A stretch of DNA of 64,000 nt from Streptomyces kaniharaensis (GCF_009569385.1 NZ_WBOF01000002.1:558001-622000), one strand, 5' to 3'. Numbered from the stretch's first letter, positions 1 to 8,903 are shown. Notes: generated from the sequence alone by a model not told the origin. Program-made: numbers and translations.

Positions 1-1583
1 AGGCGGTCGGCGAGGGTGGCCAGCGACCAGGCGGGGCGGGCGGCGAGGCGGGCTCCGGCGATCCGCAGGGCCAGCGGCAGGCCCGCGCAGGCAGCCAGGA
101 TGCGCAAGGCGCCGTCGAGATCCCGCTGCACGCGGTCACAGCCGCACATGGCGGACAGCAGCGCGCGCTGCTCCTCAGTGTCCATGGGGGCGAGCGGTAT
201 GTGGTGGGCGGCGGGCAGGTCCGTGAGGGTGGTGCGGCTGGTGACGATCACGGCACTGGCGCCCGAGCCCGGCAGCAGCGGGAGCACCTGATCGCTGTCG
301 CGGGCGTTGTCGAGGAGCAACAGCACGCGCCGGCTGGCGAGCACCGTGCGCAGGAGCGCGGCGCGGTCGTCGGTGTGGTCAGGCAGCGGCTGCACGCTCG
401 CGCCGGACGCTGCCGGGTTCAGGTCGGCCAGGACGGTGGCGAGCACCTCGTGAGTCGAGCGCGGGGTGCCGGCGCCGAAGCCGCGTAGGTCGAGGTGGAG
501 TTGCCCGTCGGGGAACCTGTCGCACACCAGGTGGGCGGCATGGACGGCGAGGGCGCTCTTGCCGACCCCGCCCATGCCCGTGACGGTCACCGCCTGCGGG
601 CCGTCGCCGTCCGCCGCACGATCGAGCAGTCGGCACAGCTCATGCAGTTCCTCCTGGCGGCCGGTGAAGAACGCGGCATCCGCGGGTAGTTGGGCGGGTA
701 CGGCGGCCGGGTCGGGACCGGCTGGACCTGCCCGGTCGATGCTTCCCGTCACAGGTCCGGTGGTGTCCTGCGCGGTGGTGCGCGCGACGGGCGCGATAGT
801 GCGCATGGAAACGGCCGGGGCCGCGGACAGCTGCTGCAGGAGGGCCGGATCGCCGGTGAGCACCTGCCGGTGGACGGCGAGCAGGGCCGGCCCCGGATCG
901 ATGCCGAGTTCGTCGGCCAGCGTCGCCCGAGTGGTCTCGAATGCTTCAAGTGCCTCGGCCTGGCGTCCGCTACGGTAAAGCGCGGTGACCAGTTGGACGT
1001 GCAGTGGCTCGTGCAGGGGGTGCCGAGTGGCCCACCGGCTGAGCTCAGGGGTGACCTCGGTGTGCCGCCCCAGGTGCAGTTCGGCCTCGAAGTGCCATTC
1101 GAGTGCCTGTAGGTGCGCCTGACTCAGGTGACGGACCTCGGCTTCCAGCGTGTGCAGGTCCGGAAGGTCCGACAATGGCTGGTCACGCCAGAGCGCAAGC
1201 GCGGCAGCGGTGAACCCACTGACCTCCGGCCAGTCAGGGTTCGCGCGGGCTTCGCGGGCACGGCCGAGCAACTCGGTGAACTCCTGGACGTCCAACTCCC
1301 CGTCGGCCACACGCAGAACCAGACCGTGCGGGGTCGAGGACAGCCGTGAGCCCCCGTGATCGCTCAGCCGTCTCCGCAGCCCCGCGACGTGGTTGTGCAA
1401 CGAGGAGACCGCCGTCGCCGGCGGCTCCTCACCCCACAAGGCGCCCTGCAGACTGCCCAGCGACACCACCCGGTTGGCCCGGAACAGCAGCGCAGCCAGC
1501 AACGCCCGGCTCTTGGCGCCACTGAGCTGCACCACCCGATCGCCCTCACGGACCACGAGCGGGCCGAGCAGGCTGAATCGCAT
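1..1583 (-). CDS. AfsR/SARP-type regulator with NB-ARC domain (5' part, runs off left edge)
   Basis: The frame is open from ATG at 1583 to the window edge, so about 527 residues are visible and the C-terminus is missing. It starts MRFSLLGPLVV, the usual SARP N-terminus, followed by an OmpR-like winged helix with LSGAKSRALLAALL (residues 20-33) and a bacterial transcriptional activation domain (roughly 95-245: many LxxH and ELHLGRH-type helices). An NB-ARC/STAND ATPase follows, with Walker A GMGGVGKSAL near residue 333 and a hydrophobic Walker B VLLLLDNARD. AfsR-like proteins of this layout activate secondary-metabolite genes and usually end in TPR repeats, which would lie outside the window. 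No target cluster is visible here. Family call is firm; the regulon is unknown. Confidence 0.9.
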   Translation of the reverse strand, partial: MRFSLLGPLVVREGDRVVQLSGAKSRALLAALLFRANRVVSLGSLQGALWGEEPPATAVSSLHNHVAGLRRRLSDHGGSRLSSTPHGLVLRVADGELDVQEFTELLGRAREARANPDWPEVSGFTAAALALWRDQPLSDLPDLHTLEAEVRHLSQAHLQALEWHFEAELHLGRHTEVTPELSRWATRHPLHEPLHVQLVTALYRSGRQAEALEAFETTRATLADELGIDPGPALLAVHRQVLTGDPALLQQLSAAPAVSMRTIAPVARTTAQDTTGPVTGSIDRAGPAGPDPAAVPAQLPADAAFFTGRQEELHELCRLLDRAADGDGPQAVTVTGMGGVGKSALAVHAAHLVCDRFPDGQLHLDLRGFGAGTPRSTHEVLATVLADLNPAASGASVQPLPDHTDDRAALLRTVLASRRVLLLLDNARDSDQVLPLLPGSGASAVIVTSRTTLTDLPAAHHIPLAPMDTEEQRALLSAMCGCDRVQRDLDGALRILAACAGLPLALRIAGARLAARPAWSLATLADR

Positions 1584-1685
1584 GACTTTCCCCCCTACGA
1601 AAACCACACGACCAACGCTGTGTGGATCACCCGTGAACGGATGCTATCGAGGAGATCCACTTGTTATCGATACACACCACCGGCA

Positions 1686-1943
1686 CCCACACGTCGTCGC
1701 TCCACAGTGTGGTGTCTCGGGCCAGTGTGCGGGTGACGCGGCGGATGCGTGCCGCAGCCAGCGGGCCTCGGAGGTGAAGCCGAGCATCGCCTGCATCATT
1801 GCCATGGTCACCAGTTCCGCGTCGCTGAGCCGCGGCGCGATGCCCACCACAGGCCGGCAAGGGGCGAGCTGCGGTGCTTCCTTCAGCAGGTCATCGATCT
1901 TGACGTAGAGTGCGGTAGCGAGGGATTCCAACTCTGTCTTCAC
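1686..1943 (-). pseudogene. IS982-family transposase relic
   Basis: From 1943 the frame reads MKTELESLATALYVKIDDLL and then LSDAELVTMAMMQAMLGFTSEARWLRHA, the conserved N-terminus of Streptomyces IS982 transposases. At about 1740 the homology jumps to another frame, RTLARDTTLWSDDVWV, which in intact relatives lies about 30 residues further on. The relic therefore has an internal deletion and lacks the rest of the catalytic domain. No inverted repeats were found. Confidence 0.75.
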
Positions 1944-2077
1944 ACACTGACGTTGGACTCCCTCCTCCGATGCGCGCAGGCGATCCGTCCTGTCTCGGAG
2001 AATCTGGGTGCAGCTATGACGCTGCCACTCGATACGGTCCGGAACTGGCGCTGCAAAGTGACGCCAACTCTAGACGT

Positions 2078-2953
2078 TCAGCCAGGGCTGGCAGTCCCGG
2101 AAGATCTCGGAGAGACGGGCTTGGCTGCTCCATCGAGACGGTTCTGATACTGCGGGTCGCCAAGGATGTCGCCGCACGTCTTCGTCCCGGGTGCCGCAGT
2201 GGGATCGACGAACCACTCCCGTCCGAGAAGGAGCCCGAATATTGGTGATGGCAGCCGGACCAGAAGACGGAATATCGGTGCCGCCCGGCCCTTGCCGTAA
2301 ACCTGCGATCGGTGAGCAGCAAGAGCGGCACGTTTTTGCGGGGCGAAGCGGCGGACGTCGACTCGGTGGGTGATTGCCGAGCGGGGGCTGTAGCTGGCGC
2401 GTATGACCTGCGGGTCGTAGCGGATCGGGAGCCGGAGGAAACGCAGCAATCGGAACGCTTGGTATACGGGCTCTCGCGGGAGTGTGGCTTCCAGCACGCG
2501 GGGGGTGGCAGCCAGTTGAGCGGCTCGGGCGCCTACCTCGTGGACCTTCACGTGGTCGCGGTGTCCGTAGCCGCCCTGGGCGTCGTAGCTGAGCAGGACA
2601 TCCGCCTGCTCCTCGCGGAGCAACTCAGCAAGCTTTGACGCGGCCGAGTCGATGTCCGCGCGGGCAAAGCGCACGCGGTCTGTCGGGTCCGGAAACAGCA
2701 GCGGGCCGTGACCGCTGTTGGCGTACCCCAGATGCGCCACGCGAGCGACACCCAACACCGCTGCGCTGGCCCTCAGTTCGTCCAGGCGCGCGCAACCTTC
2801 ACTGCCCGTCGCCTCGCCCATGACCCCGTCGCAGGCCACGACTATGACCACACGGTTGCCCTCTGCGGCCAATCGCGCCAAGGTGCCGCCAGTGAGCAGG
2901 ACCTCATCATCCGGATGGGCGTGAAACGCCAGTATCGTCGCCACACTGACCAT
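2078..2953 (-). CDS. PIG-L/LmbE family deacetylase
   Basis: 291 residues starting MVSVATILAFHAHPDDE. The HPDD motif at residues 12-15 is the zinc- and catalytic-Asp signature of PIG-L (LmbE-like) N-acetyl-sugar deacetylases, the family of MshB and Mca; a second conserved segment is YGHRDH (about residue 128), which supplies the third zinc ligand. The protein is cytosolic with no signal peptide. The frame is open further upstream, but the family starts a few residues before the HPDD motif, so the ATG at 2953 was chosen; it has no strong ribosome binding site. The substrate cannot be told; the neighbours give no mycothiol or glycolipid context. Confidence 0.85.
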   Translation of the reverse strand: MVSVATILAFHAHPDDEVLLTGGTLARLAAEGNRVVIVVACDGVMGEATGSEGCARLDELRASAAVLGVARVAHLGYANSGHGPLLFPDPTDRVRFARADIDSAASKLAELLREEQADVLLSYDAQGGYGHRDHVKVHEVGARAAQLAATPRVLEATLPREPVYQAFRLLRFLRLPIRYDPQVIRASYSPRSAITHRVDVRRFAPQKRAALAAHRSQVYGKGRAAPIFRLLVRLPSPIFGLLLGREWFVDPTAAPGTKTCGDILGDPQYQNRLDGAAKPVSPRSSGTASPG

Positions 2954-3003
2954 AGTGACAGGCTCGTCAATCGCCGATGCGGCGGCCGCGACCGCATGCA
3001 CTT

Positions 3004-3411
3004 CTAGCGCACGCCCTCGGCGATTCGTTCCCCGACCGCCTGAGGCAGGACACGATCCCGCTGCTCGTCGGCGAGCACCTCCGCCAGGGCCTCGCGGTCG
3101 ACGTACGGCTCGACGGCCGCCATCAGCAGGGCGTGCAGCTCGTCGCGCTCCAGCGCCTCGACCTCCCATTGCACCGGACGGGCGGGGTCGAAGCCGTACT
3201 TCGCGGCGAAGGCCGGCCAGCGCCGATCACCGGCCTTGCCCTCCGCCGGCGGCAGCCCGTAGGTGATCCGCTGCTCGTTGGTGAGCAGCACCCGAGTCAC
3301 CGAGCTCCAACAGCCAATGCGCTGCACCCAATCCCGCTCAATGTCCTCACCACTGCAGTCGAAGTCGCCACAAATTCTCCGGGGCACCGTGAGCGTGCGG
3401 TTCGAGTTCAC
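3004..3411 (-). pseudogene. TOPRIM-like C-terminal fragment
   Basis: 135 codons from a GTG at 3411. Residues 15-25 read GDFDCSGEDIE, resembling the GDxDxSG motif of TOPRIM domains in topoisomerase VI A-like proteins of actinomycete mobile elements (usually GDHDPSG). The following stretch LPPAEGKAGD and VQWEVEALERDELHAL also fits the region after that motif. The N-terminal half expected of such proteins is absent: upstream the similarity-like reading moves to another frame. I therefore take it as a 5'-truncated relic, although a short expressed protein is possible. The family assignment is inference from motif layout. Confidence 0.4.
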
Positions 3412-3491
3412 GCAGCTCAGAAGCGGTCAGGACGACCATAGCGGGCGCAACAGGTGTGGTGCACGAGGCTCGCCGGCGTACTCAGAGCACA

Positions 3492-3525
3492 TCGGGCTGG
3501 GCTGCCGCGCGGCAGCCCAGCCCGA
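3492..3525. terminator. Palindromic terminator of the sod gene
   Basis: A perfect 34-nt palindrome (17-nt arms, effectively a 15-bp stem with a GCGC loop) that lies 15 nt past the sod stop codon. There is no U-tract, as is common in Streptomyces terminators. Confidence 0.8.
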
Positions 3526-3540
3526 CGGTCAGGTGGTTCT

Positions 3541-4143
3541 TCAGCTGGCCTTGGCGGCTGCGAAGCGGGTCGCGACGTCGTCCCAGTTGACGACGTCCCA
3601 GAGGCGGGTGACGTAGTCGGGGCGGACGTTGCGGTACTGCAGGTAGTAGGCGTGCTCCCAGGCGTCGAAGGCCAGCAGCGGGGTCGTGCCCTGGCCGACG
3701 TTGCCGTGGTGGTCGTAGACCTGCTCGACGATCAGCCGCTGGCCGAGCGGTTCCCAGGAGAGGATGCCCCAACCGGAGCCCTGGACGCCGACGGTGGCGG
3801 CGGTGAGCTGCTTCTTGAAGGCTTCGAAGGAGCCGAAGTGCTCGGTGATGCCGTCGGCGAGGGCACCGTCGGGGCGGTCGCCGCCTTCTGGGGAGAGGTT
3901 CTGCCAGAACAGCGAGTGCAGGACGTGGCCGGACAGGTGGAAGGCGAGGGTCTTCTGCAGGCCGACCAGGCCGCCGAGCTGGTCCTTGTCGCGGGCCTCG
4001 GCGAGCTGCTCGATGGTGTCGTTGGCGCCCTTGACGTAGGCGGCGTGGTGCTTGGAGTGGTGCAGCTCGAGAATCTCCGCGGACATGGCGCGCTCGAGCG
4101 CGGAGTAGTCGTACGGCAGGTCCGGCAGCGTGTAGGTGCCCAT
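3541..4143 (-). CDS. sodF: Superoxide dismutase, Fe/Mn type
   Basis: 200 residues, full family length. The metal ligands are visible: H28 region ([13 protein letters not shown]), H76 region ([20 protein letters not shown]), and [11 protein letters not shown] near residue 159-169, giving the His-His-Asp-His set of Fe/Mn SODs. Cytosolic enzyme converting superoxide to oxygen and peroxide. A GAGAGGGG ribosome binding site lies 10 nt before the ATG. In S. coelicolor the Fe-type SodF is repressed by nickel through the Fur-family protein Nur; a dyad in the promoter region here (4189-4211) fits such control. The metal (Fe versus Mn) is inferred from similarity to SodF and not certain. The next upstream gene encodes a frameshifted Fur-family protein. 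Confidence 0.93.
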   Translation of the reverse strand: MGTYTLPDLPYDYSALERAMSAEILELHHSKHHAAYVKGANDTIEQLAEARDKDQLGGLVGLQKTLAFHLSGHVLHSLFWQNLSPEGGDRPDGALADGITEHFGSFEAFKKQLTAATVGVQGSGWGILSWEPLGQRLIVEQVYDHHGNVGQGTTPLLAFDAWEHAYYLQYRNVRPDYVTRLWDVVNWDDVATRFAAAKAS

Positions 4144-4188
4144 CAGGACACGGCCCCTCTCGTCGTAGATGATCGTGCCGGGAACACA

Positions 4189-4211
4189 CTATTGCGTACT
4201 ACTTGCAATAG
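4189..4211. promoter_or_regulatory. Dyad operator upstream of sod (Nur/Fur-like)
   Basis: CTATTGC and GCAATAG form a perfect 7-bp inverted repeat with a 9-nt spacer, 46-68 nt upstream of the sod ATG. It contains TTGC...GCAA half-sites with spacing close to the 6-5-6 Nur box reported for S. coelicolor sodF. The binding protein is inferred. Confidence 0.5.
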
Positions 4212-4396
4212 CTATCGTGGTGCAGAAGGATGTCTGACGCGGGGTCGGCCCGTCAGCCGATCGGAAGCAATCCCGAGCGGGCGCGCCTCCCTTCCTGACG
4301 ATCGTCTTCCCAACCGGCGCCCGCCGGGACACCGGCCGGCCCCGCACCACGCCGGCTTTCCGCGCCACGCCCTTGCTTGCGGAGCCGGCACCGGGC

Positions 4397-4835
4397 TCAT
4401 GCTTGCTGACAGGCGGAGCACAGCCCGCTGAGGACGAGCGACTCCAGCCGGAACGCGGTGGCCCGCAGAGCCGTCGAGACGGCCTGGACCAGCTGGGCGA
4501 CGGGGATCTCCTCCACAGCGCCGCAGCTGCTGCACACCGCATGCTGGTGGTCGCCCGCCAGGCCGTAGGTTGCCTCCCCGCCCCGGTACGGCATGCACCA
4601 TGCCGAGCTCCGTCAGCCTCTCCACCGTGCGGTAGACCGTGGAGATGTTCAGCGTGCCGCCGGCCTCGACCAGGAGCCGGTGGATCTCGCCTGCGCTCAG
4701 GTGTCCCGCGTGGTCGGACAGTGCCCCCAGCACTTGGATTCGGGGGCCGGTGCATCGCTCCCCGCTGGCCCGAAGCATCTCCCGGCACCGCCGCTCCGCG
4801 CAGGCCGCACCCGTCTCGGACGAGCGCGAGGTCAT
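4397..4835 (-). pseudogene. Fur-family metalloregulator, frameshifted
   Basis: Starts at ATG 4835 with a GGAAGG ribosome binding site. The first frame gives a complete Fur DNA-binding domain (TGPRIQVLGALSDHAGHLSA... ISTVYRTVERLTELGMVHAV). At a G-rich run around 4580-4590 the homology passes to the +1 frame, EATYGLAGDHQHAVCSSCGAVEEIP..., ending LCSACQQA with a TGA at 4397. Both CxxC zinc pairs (CSSC, CSAC) and the HQH metal motif are kept in the second frame. Either a recent inactivating one-base insertion or a sequencing error in a homopolymer. It stands upstream of sod in the same direction, with about 250 nt between them, so it may have been the sod regulator. The two-cysteine-pair layout is more PerR/FurA-like than Nur-like. 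Confidence 0.7.
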
Positions 4836-5001
4836 CTGGCGACCTTCCACCAGATGACCGGTGGCGTACACCTTGTCTTTTTGGGGAGGGGTAGCCTGCG
4901 CCTTGCGGAGTCTCATGGCTCGCCTATGGGGTTCTGCAGGGCGGGTAATGTCCCTCGCTTTCGATCCTCGCTTCGACGGATTCGGTTCCGCCCTCCGTCC
5001 C

Positions 5002-5919
5002 TCACGATCGGCCAACTGCCGCCTTCGCTGCCGGGACGTCCTCGGGGTGGGTCACGGGTGTCGGGCGCCGGGGAGCGAGTGAGGTCAGGGCCACGCCGGC
5101 GACCAGTAGAACCGCCGCGCACCAGCGCAGCCCGCTCACCGGTTCGCCCAGGAAAACGGCCGCTGACGACATCCCGAAGACCGGAACGAGGAGGGAGAAG
5201 GGGGCCACTGTGGATGCTGCGTGGCGGCGCAGCAGCCAGCCCCAGGCGCCGAAGCCGAAGACGGTCGTGATCCAGGCGACGTAGAGGACTGTGCCCGCGC
5301 CCTGCCAGTCGAGGGTGCGCAGCGCCACCAGGTCGCGCGATGGGCCCTCAAGCAAAAGGGACAAGGCCAGCAGCGGAAGTACCGGGACCGTGCTCACCCA
5401 GATCATGAAGTTCAGCGCGTCCGGCGGGGCCGCCTTGCGGGTCAGGACGTTGGAGGCGCCCCAGCAGGCAGCGGCTGCGATGCACAAGGCGAACGCCCCG
5501 AGCGGGCCCGATGTGCCCTCGTCCACCGCCGCAACGGCGATCCCGGCCAGGGCAACCGCCATGCCCAGCGCGCCCAGCCGCGAGGGGCGTTCCCCCAGGA
5601 CGGCAAAGGCGATCACGGCCGTGAAAACCGCCTGTATCTGGAGGACCAATGAGGACAGGCCGGCCGGCATCCCGGTGTCCATTGCCACGAACAGCAGCCC
5701 GAACTTGGCCACGCCCAGGATCAACCCCACGGCCACGATCCACTTCCACGCGACCCTGGGGCGGCCGACTAGGAACACCGCAGGAAACGCGGCGGCGACG
5801 AAGCGCAGGGCGGAGAAGAGCAGGGGCGGGAAGTGGCCGAGGCCGATCTCGATGACGGTGAAGTTGACGCCCCATACGGCGGCGACAAGGACGGCGAGAG
5901 CCAGGTGTGCAGGACGCAT
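5002..5919 (-). CDS. EamA/DMT-family transporter
   Basis: 305 residues with ten predicted membrane helices in two repeats, opening LALAVLVAAVWGVNFTVIEIGL, the typical first EamA helix; the second repeat opens LCIAAAACWGASNVLTRKA. Members export amino acids or other small metabolites across the cytoplasmic membrane. The ATG at 5919 places the first helix near the start; the longer frame to 5946 has no extra conserved residues. It is divergent from a LysR gene 104 nt away, the standard arrangement in which the LysR protein controls the exporter. The substrate is unknown. Confidence 0.88.
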   Translation of the reverse strand: MRPAHLALAVLVAAVWGVNFTVIEIGLGHFPPLLFSALRFVAAAFPAVFLVGRPRVAWKWIVAVGLILGVAKFGLLFVAMDTGMPAGLSSLVLQIQAVFTAVIAFAVLGERPSRLGALGMAVALAGIAVAAVDEGTSGPLGAFALCIAAAACWGASNVLTRKAAPPDALNFMIWVSTVPVLPLLALSLLLEGPSRDLVALRTLDWQGAGTVLYVAWITTVFGFGAWGWLLRRHAASTVAPFSLLVPVFGMSSAAVFLGEPVSGLRWCAAVLLVAGVALTSLAPRRPTPVTHPEDVPAAKAAVGRS

Positions 5920-6023
5920 GGGCCGAGAATCACATCGGGGGACCATGAAGCACCAGCGATGATTGCTGCATGATTGGATGAAGCGACGCTAATCTGTCGC
6001 TCGGCTCGTGGCGGGAGGCTCTC
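5920..6023. promoter_or_regulatory. Divergent EamA/LysR promoter region
   Basis: 104-nt intergenic region with locally raised A+T (ATGATT repeats near 5958-5975). It must hold both promoters and the LysR site; I could not single out one T-N11-A box. Confidence 0.4.
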
Positions 6024-6965
6024 ATGCTTGACCTTCAGCGGCTGCGCGCTCTGCACGCAGTCTCCGTGCACGGCAGTGTCGGCGCCGCTGCCTCCGCCCT
6101 GGGCTTCACGCCGTCCGCGGTGTCCCAGCAGATCGCCAAGCTGGAGCGGGAGACCAGGACCGTGCTCCTCGAGCGTGAGGGGCGCGGCGTCCGGCTGTCC
6201 CCCGAGGCGCATCAGCTCGTCGCCGCCGCAGGGGAGTTGCTGGCCATCGTGGAGCGCGCGGAGACCGAGTTGGAGCAGCGGCGCGGGAAACCGGCTGGGC
6301 GGCTCACCATCGCCGCCTTCGCGTCGGCGGCGCGCGGGCTGCTACCCGGGGTCCTCGCTGACCTGGCTGTGCGGCATCCGGCGTTGGATGCGCGGCTCAG
6401 CGAGGTTGACCCGCATCTGTCTGTCGGCATGGTCGCCAAGGGGGCAGTCGACATGAGCGTGGTTCATGACTGGGACATCGCGCCGCTGCCGCTGCCGCCG
6501 GGGGTGGAGCAGGCGGTGATCGGGGAGGACCAGTGCACGCTGCTGGTGCCACAAGGGCATCCGTTCGCAGGACAGGATTCGGTGCGGCGCGAGGACCTCG
6601 GCGGTGAGCGGTGGGTGTGCCAGCCGCCGGGCCGGGTGTGTCACGAATGGCTGGTGCGGACCCTGCGGACGGCCGGACACGAGCCGGAGATCGTTCACCA
6701 GGCAGACGAGAATCCGACCTTGGTGGCGCTCGTTGCCGCCGGTCTCGGTATCTGCCTCATCCCACGCCTGGGGCGCGGCCCGCTGCCTGCCGGGGTGGTG
6801 GAGGTCGCGCTCGACCCGACGCCGGTACGGCGGCTCTACGCGATGTGGCGCACCACGGCAGCCCAGCGCCCCGCGATCGCTGAGACTGTCCGCACTCTGC
6901 AGGAGCACTGGCTCAGGGCGGCACGGCCGAGTCACCAGGCGGCTCGGACCCCTTGCGCGGATTGA
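6024..6965 (+). CDS. LysR-family transcriptional regulator
   Basis: 313 residues. N-terminal LysR winged helix: LQRLRALHAVSVHGSVGAAA then FTPSAVSQQIAKLE (recognition helix, residues 28-42), followed by a periplasmic-binding-protein-like effector domain. A GGGAGG ribosome binding site precedes the ATG at 6024. Divergent from the EamA exporter, which is its likely target. The effector is unknown. Confidence 0.9.
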   Translation: MLDLQRLRALHAVSVHGSVGAAASALGFTPSAVSQQIAKLERETRTVLLEREGRGVRLSPEAHQLVAAAGELLAIVERAETELEQRRGKPAGRLTIAAFASAARGLLPGVLADLAVRHPALDARLSEVDPHLSVGMVAKGAVDMSVVHDWDIAPLPLPPGVEQAVIGEDQCTLLVPQGHPFAGQDSVRREDLGGERWVCQPPGRVCHEWLVRTLRTAGHEPEIVHQADENPTLVALVAAGLGICLIPRLGRGPLPAGVVEVALDPTPVRRLYAMWRTTAAQRPAIAETVRTLQEHWLRAARPSHQAARTPCAD

Positions 6966-7142
6966 ACGCTGAAGCACCTCGCCACGGTCCTGCCCAACGG
7001 CTGGCTGCAGTTCGACGGACAGCCCTACCGGACCCCCTCCGGCGCGGCCGTGGCCGCCGCCCATACCGCCGCCGACGGCTGGACCGCTAGGCGCCGCAGC
7101 GAAGACGGCGTCATCATCGGCTCGCTGCGCAACAAGCACTGA
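6966..7142 (+). pseudogene. RAMA/DUF4357-like domain remnant
   Basis: 58 sense codons that directly follow the LysR stop in the same frame and have no start codon of their own (first possible is GTG well inside). The peptide contains ATVLPNGWLQFDGQPYRTPSGAA and DGWTARR, the pattern of the C-terminal RAMA/DUF4357 domain of restriction-modification-associated proteins (PDG-x-I-x-x-DG-x-x-Y-x-SPSAAA ... NGW). Most likely the 3' end of a gene whose front was lost when the LysR locus was joined here. Readthrough of the LysR TGA is conceivable but not supported by anything else. Confidence 0.4.
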
Positions 7143-7155
7143 CAGACGACGAACA

Positions 7156-7189
7156 GCTGAGGGCCGACCCAACGGGGCCGGCCCTCAGC
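7156..7189. terminator. Stem-loop terminator
   Basis: GCTGAGGGCCG and CGGCCCTCAGC form a perfect 11-bp stem with a 12-nt loop, 14 nt after the stop of the RAMA-like remnant. Confidence 0.65.
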
Positions 7190-7464
7190 GCTTCCACGGC
7201 GGGCAGAACTTCTCGTAGCAGGCGGACATCCCACCACGGGTCGCCGGGTCTGCCGCGCTGGTGCTGCTTGCGCTCGTTGTCGGTGGGCACGGGCAGCCAC
7301 AGCGGCCCGCGACCTTCGGCCTCCCGGGCCTGGGCGAAGTTGCCGCATGACAGTGGACACCGCACGAGCTGGCTGACGGCCGGCGGCCACTGTGCGCGTA
7401 CGCTACCGGCCGGAGCGGCCCCGCGGGCCGCTCACGACAGCACCTGGCCATGAAGGGCACCCCG

Positions 7465-7968
7465 ATGAGCACCAGAGCCGCACCGTTCGACGAACTGGAC
7501 CGCAAGATCGTGGCGGCGCTGATGGAGAACGCGCGGGCGAGCTTCAACGAGATCGGCGCGACCATCGGGCTGTCGGGAACAGCCGTCAAACGGAGGGTCG
7601 ACCGGCTGTGCGCGAATGGCGTGATCACCGGATTCACCGCCACGGTCCGGCCCTCCGCTCTGGGTTGGCGGACGGAGGCCTTCGTGGAGGTGTACTGCGA
7701 CAGTGCAGCGCCGCCGCGGCGGATGGGCGAGGTGGTGCGCAACTATCCCGAGATCGTGGCGGCCATGACCGTGACCGGCGGCGCCGACGCGCTGCTCCAC
7801 GTCAGGGCGGCTGACGTGCAGCACTTCGAGGAGGTGCTGGAGCGGATCCGGGCCGAGCCGTTCGTCCGCAAGACCATCAGCCACCTGGTCCTCTCGCACC
7901 TGCAGACCATGGGCTCCGAGGCGGGCGCGGGCAGGCCCGCGTCCGGGAACGCAGCACATCACCGCTGA
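7465..7968 (+). CDS. Lrp/AsnC-family regulator
   Basis: 167 residues. AsnC HTH at residues 6-55 (LDRKIVAALMENARASFNEIGATIGLSGTAVKRRVDRL spans it) followed by the RAM/AsnC effector domain (FVEVYCDS ... VTGGADALLHVRAAD). The start at 7465 gives the normal short N-terminus; an ATG at 7450 is in frame. It precedes the DDAH and ornithine aminotransferase genes by 122 nt in the same direction and is the likely amino-acid-responsive regulator of that arginine/ornithine catabolic unit; this regulatory role is inferred from position. Confidence 0.9.
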   Translation: MSTRAAPFDELDRKIVAALMENARASFNEIGATIGLSGTAVKRRVDRLCANGVITGFTATVRPSALGWRTEAFVEVYCDSAAPPRRMGEVVRNYPEIVAAMTVTGGADALLHVRAADVQHFEEVLERIRAEPFVRKTISHLVLSHLQTMGSEAGAGRPASGNAAHHR

Positions 7969-8090
7969 ACGGGGAAATGACGCAGCACCGCTGCGCCGAC
8001 GCGCAGCCGATGGCGCTTGTGGCCCGTCGTCCCGCCTCCTAGCGTTGAGGGCATCCCTCATGCCCTCCCCGGAAGCGGAGAACCTTCTGC

Positions 8091-8903
8091 ATGCCCCCTA
8101 TCCGTGTGGCGCGACCTCGGCGCTTTCTGGTCTGCGAGCCGCGCTTCTTCGACGTGAAGTACGCCATCAACCCCTGGATGCGTGACGGCGCACCCGTCGA
8201 CACCGTGCTCGCGCGTGTGCAGTGGGAGACGCTGGTCCGGGCCTACCGCGCGCACGGGCACACCATGGAGACGGTCGAGCCGGCCGCGGAGCTGCCGGAC
8301 ATGGTCTTCGCCGCCAACTCCGCACTAGTCCTGGGTGGTCGGGTCCTCGGCGCGCGCTTCCATGCGCCGCAGCGCCAACCGGAGGCGGCCCGGTACGCGG
8401 GGTGGTTCAAGGCGGCCGGATTCGACGTCCACGAACCCGAAGAGGTGTGCGAGGGTGAGGGCGACCTGGTGCCAGTAGGAGGCTTCGTCCTGGCCGGTAC
8501 GGGCTTCCGCACCACCCCCGGCGCGCATCGGGAGGCACAGGAGCTCTTCGGTGTGCCGGTGATCGGCCTGCACCTGATCGACCCGCACTTCTACCACCTG
8601 GACACCGCGCTCTTCGCGCTGGATGACGAGAACATCGCCTACTGGCCTCCGGCCTTCTCGCCGGGGAGCCGCGCCGTTCTCGAGCGTCTCTTCCCGGACG
8701 CCGTGATCGCGAGCCGGGACGACGCCATGGCGTTCGGCCTCAACTCCGTCAGCGACGGCCGCCATGTCTTCATCGCGCCGCAGGCGGACGGCCTCATCGA
8801 GCAGGTGAGCCGGCGCGGCTACCGTCCCGTCCCCGTCGACCTGTCGGAGTTCCGCAAGGCCGGCGGGGGCATCAAGTGCTGCACTCAGGAGATCAGGTCA
8901 TGA
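8091..8903 (+). CDS. ddaH: Dimethylargininase-type amidinohydrolase (DDAH)
   Basis: 270 residues of the amidinotransferase fold. Visible catalytic features: the substrate-binding MVFAANSALV, the acidic EGEGDLV (about 120-126), the catalytic His in FYHLDTAL (about 165) and the nucleophilic Cys in GGGIKCCTQE at the C-terminus. DDAH hydrolyses Nω-methylated arginine, or arginine-like substrates, to citrulline and an amine; some actinomycete relatives act as citrulline- or ornithine-forming dihydrolases. Its TGA overlaps the ATG of the ornithine aminotransferase (ATGA), so the two are translated as a unit. Exact substrate is not certain. Confidence 0.88.
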   Translation: MPPIRVARPRRFLVCEPRFFDVKYAINPWMRDGAPVDTVLARVQWETLVRAYRAHGHTMETVEPAAELPDMVFAANSALVLGGRVLGARFHAPQRQPEAARYAGWFKAAGFDVHEPEEVCEGEGDLVPVGGFVLAGTGFRTTPGAHREAQELFGVPVIGLHLIDPHFYHLDTALFALDDENIAYWPPAFSPGSRAVLERLFPDAVIASRDDAMAFGLNSVSDGRHVFIAPQADGLIEQVSRRGYRPVPVDLSEFRKAGGGIKCCTQEIRS

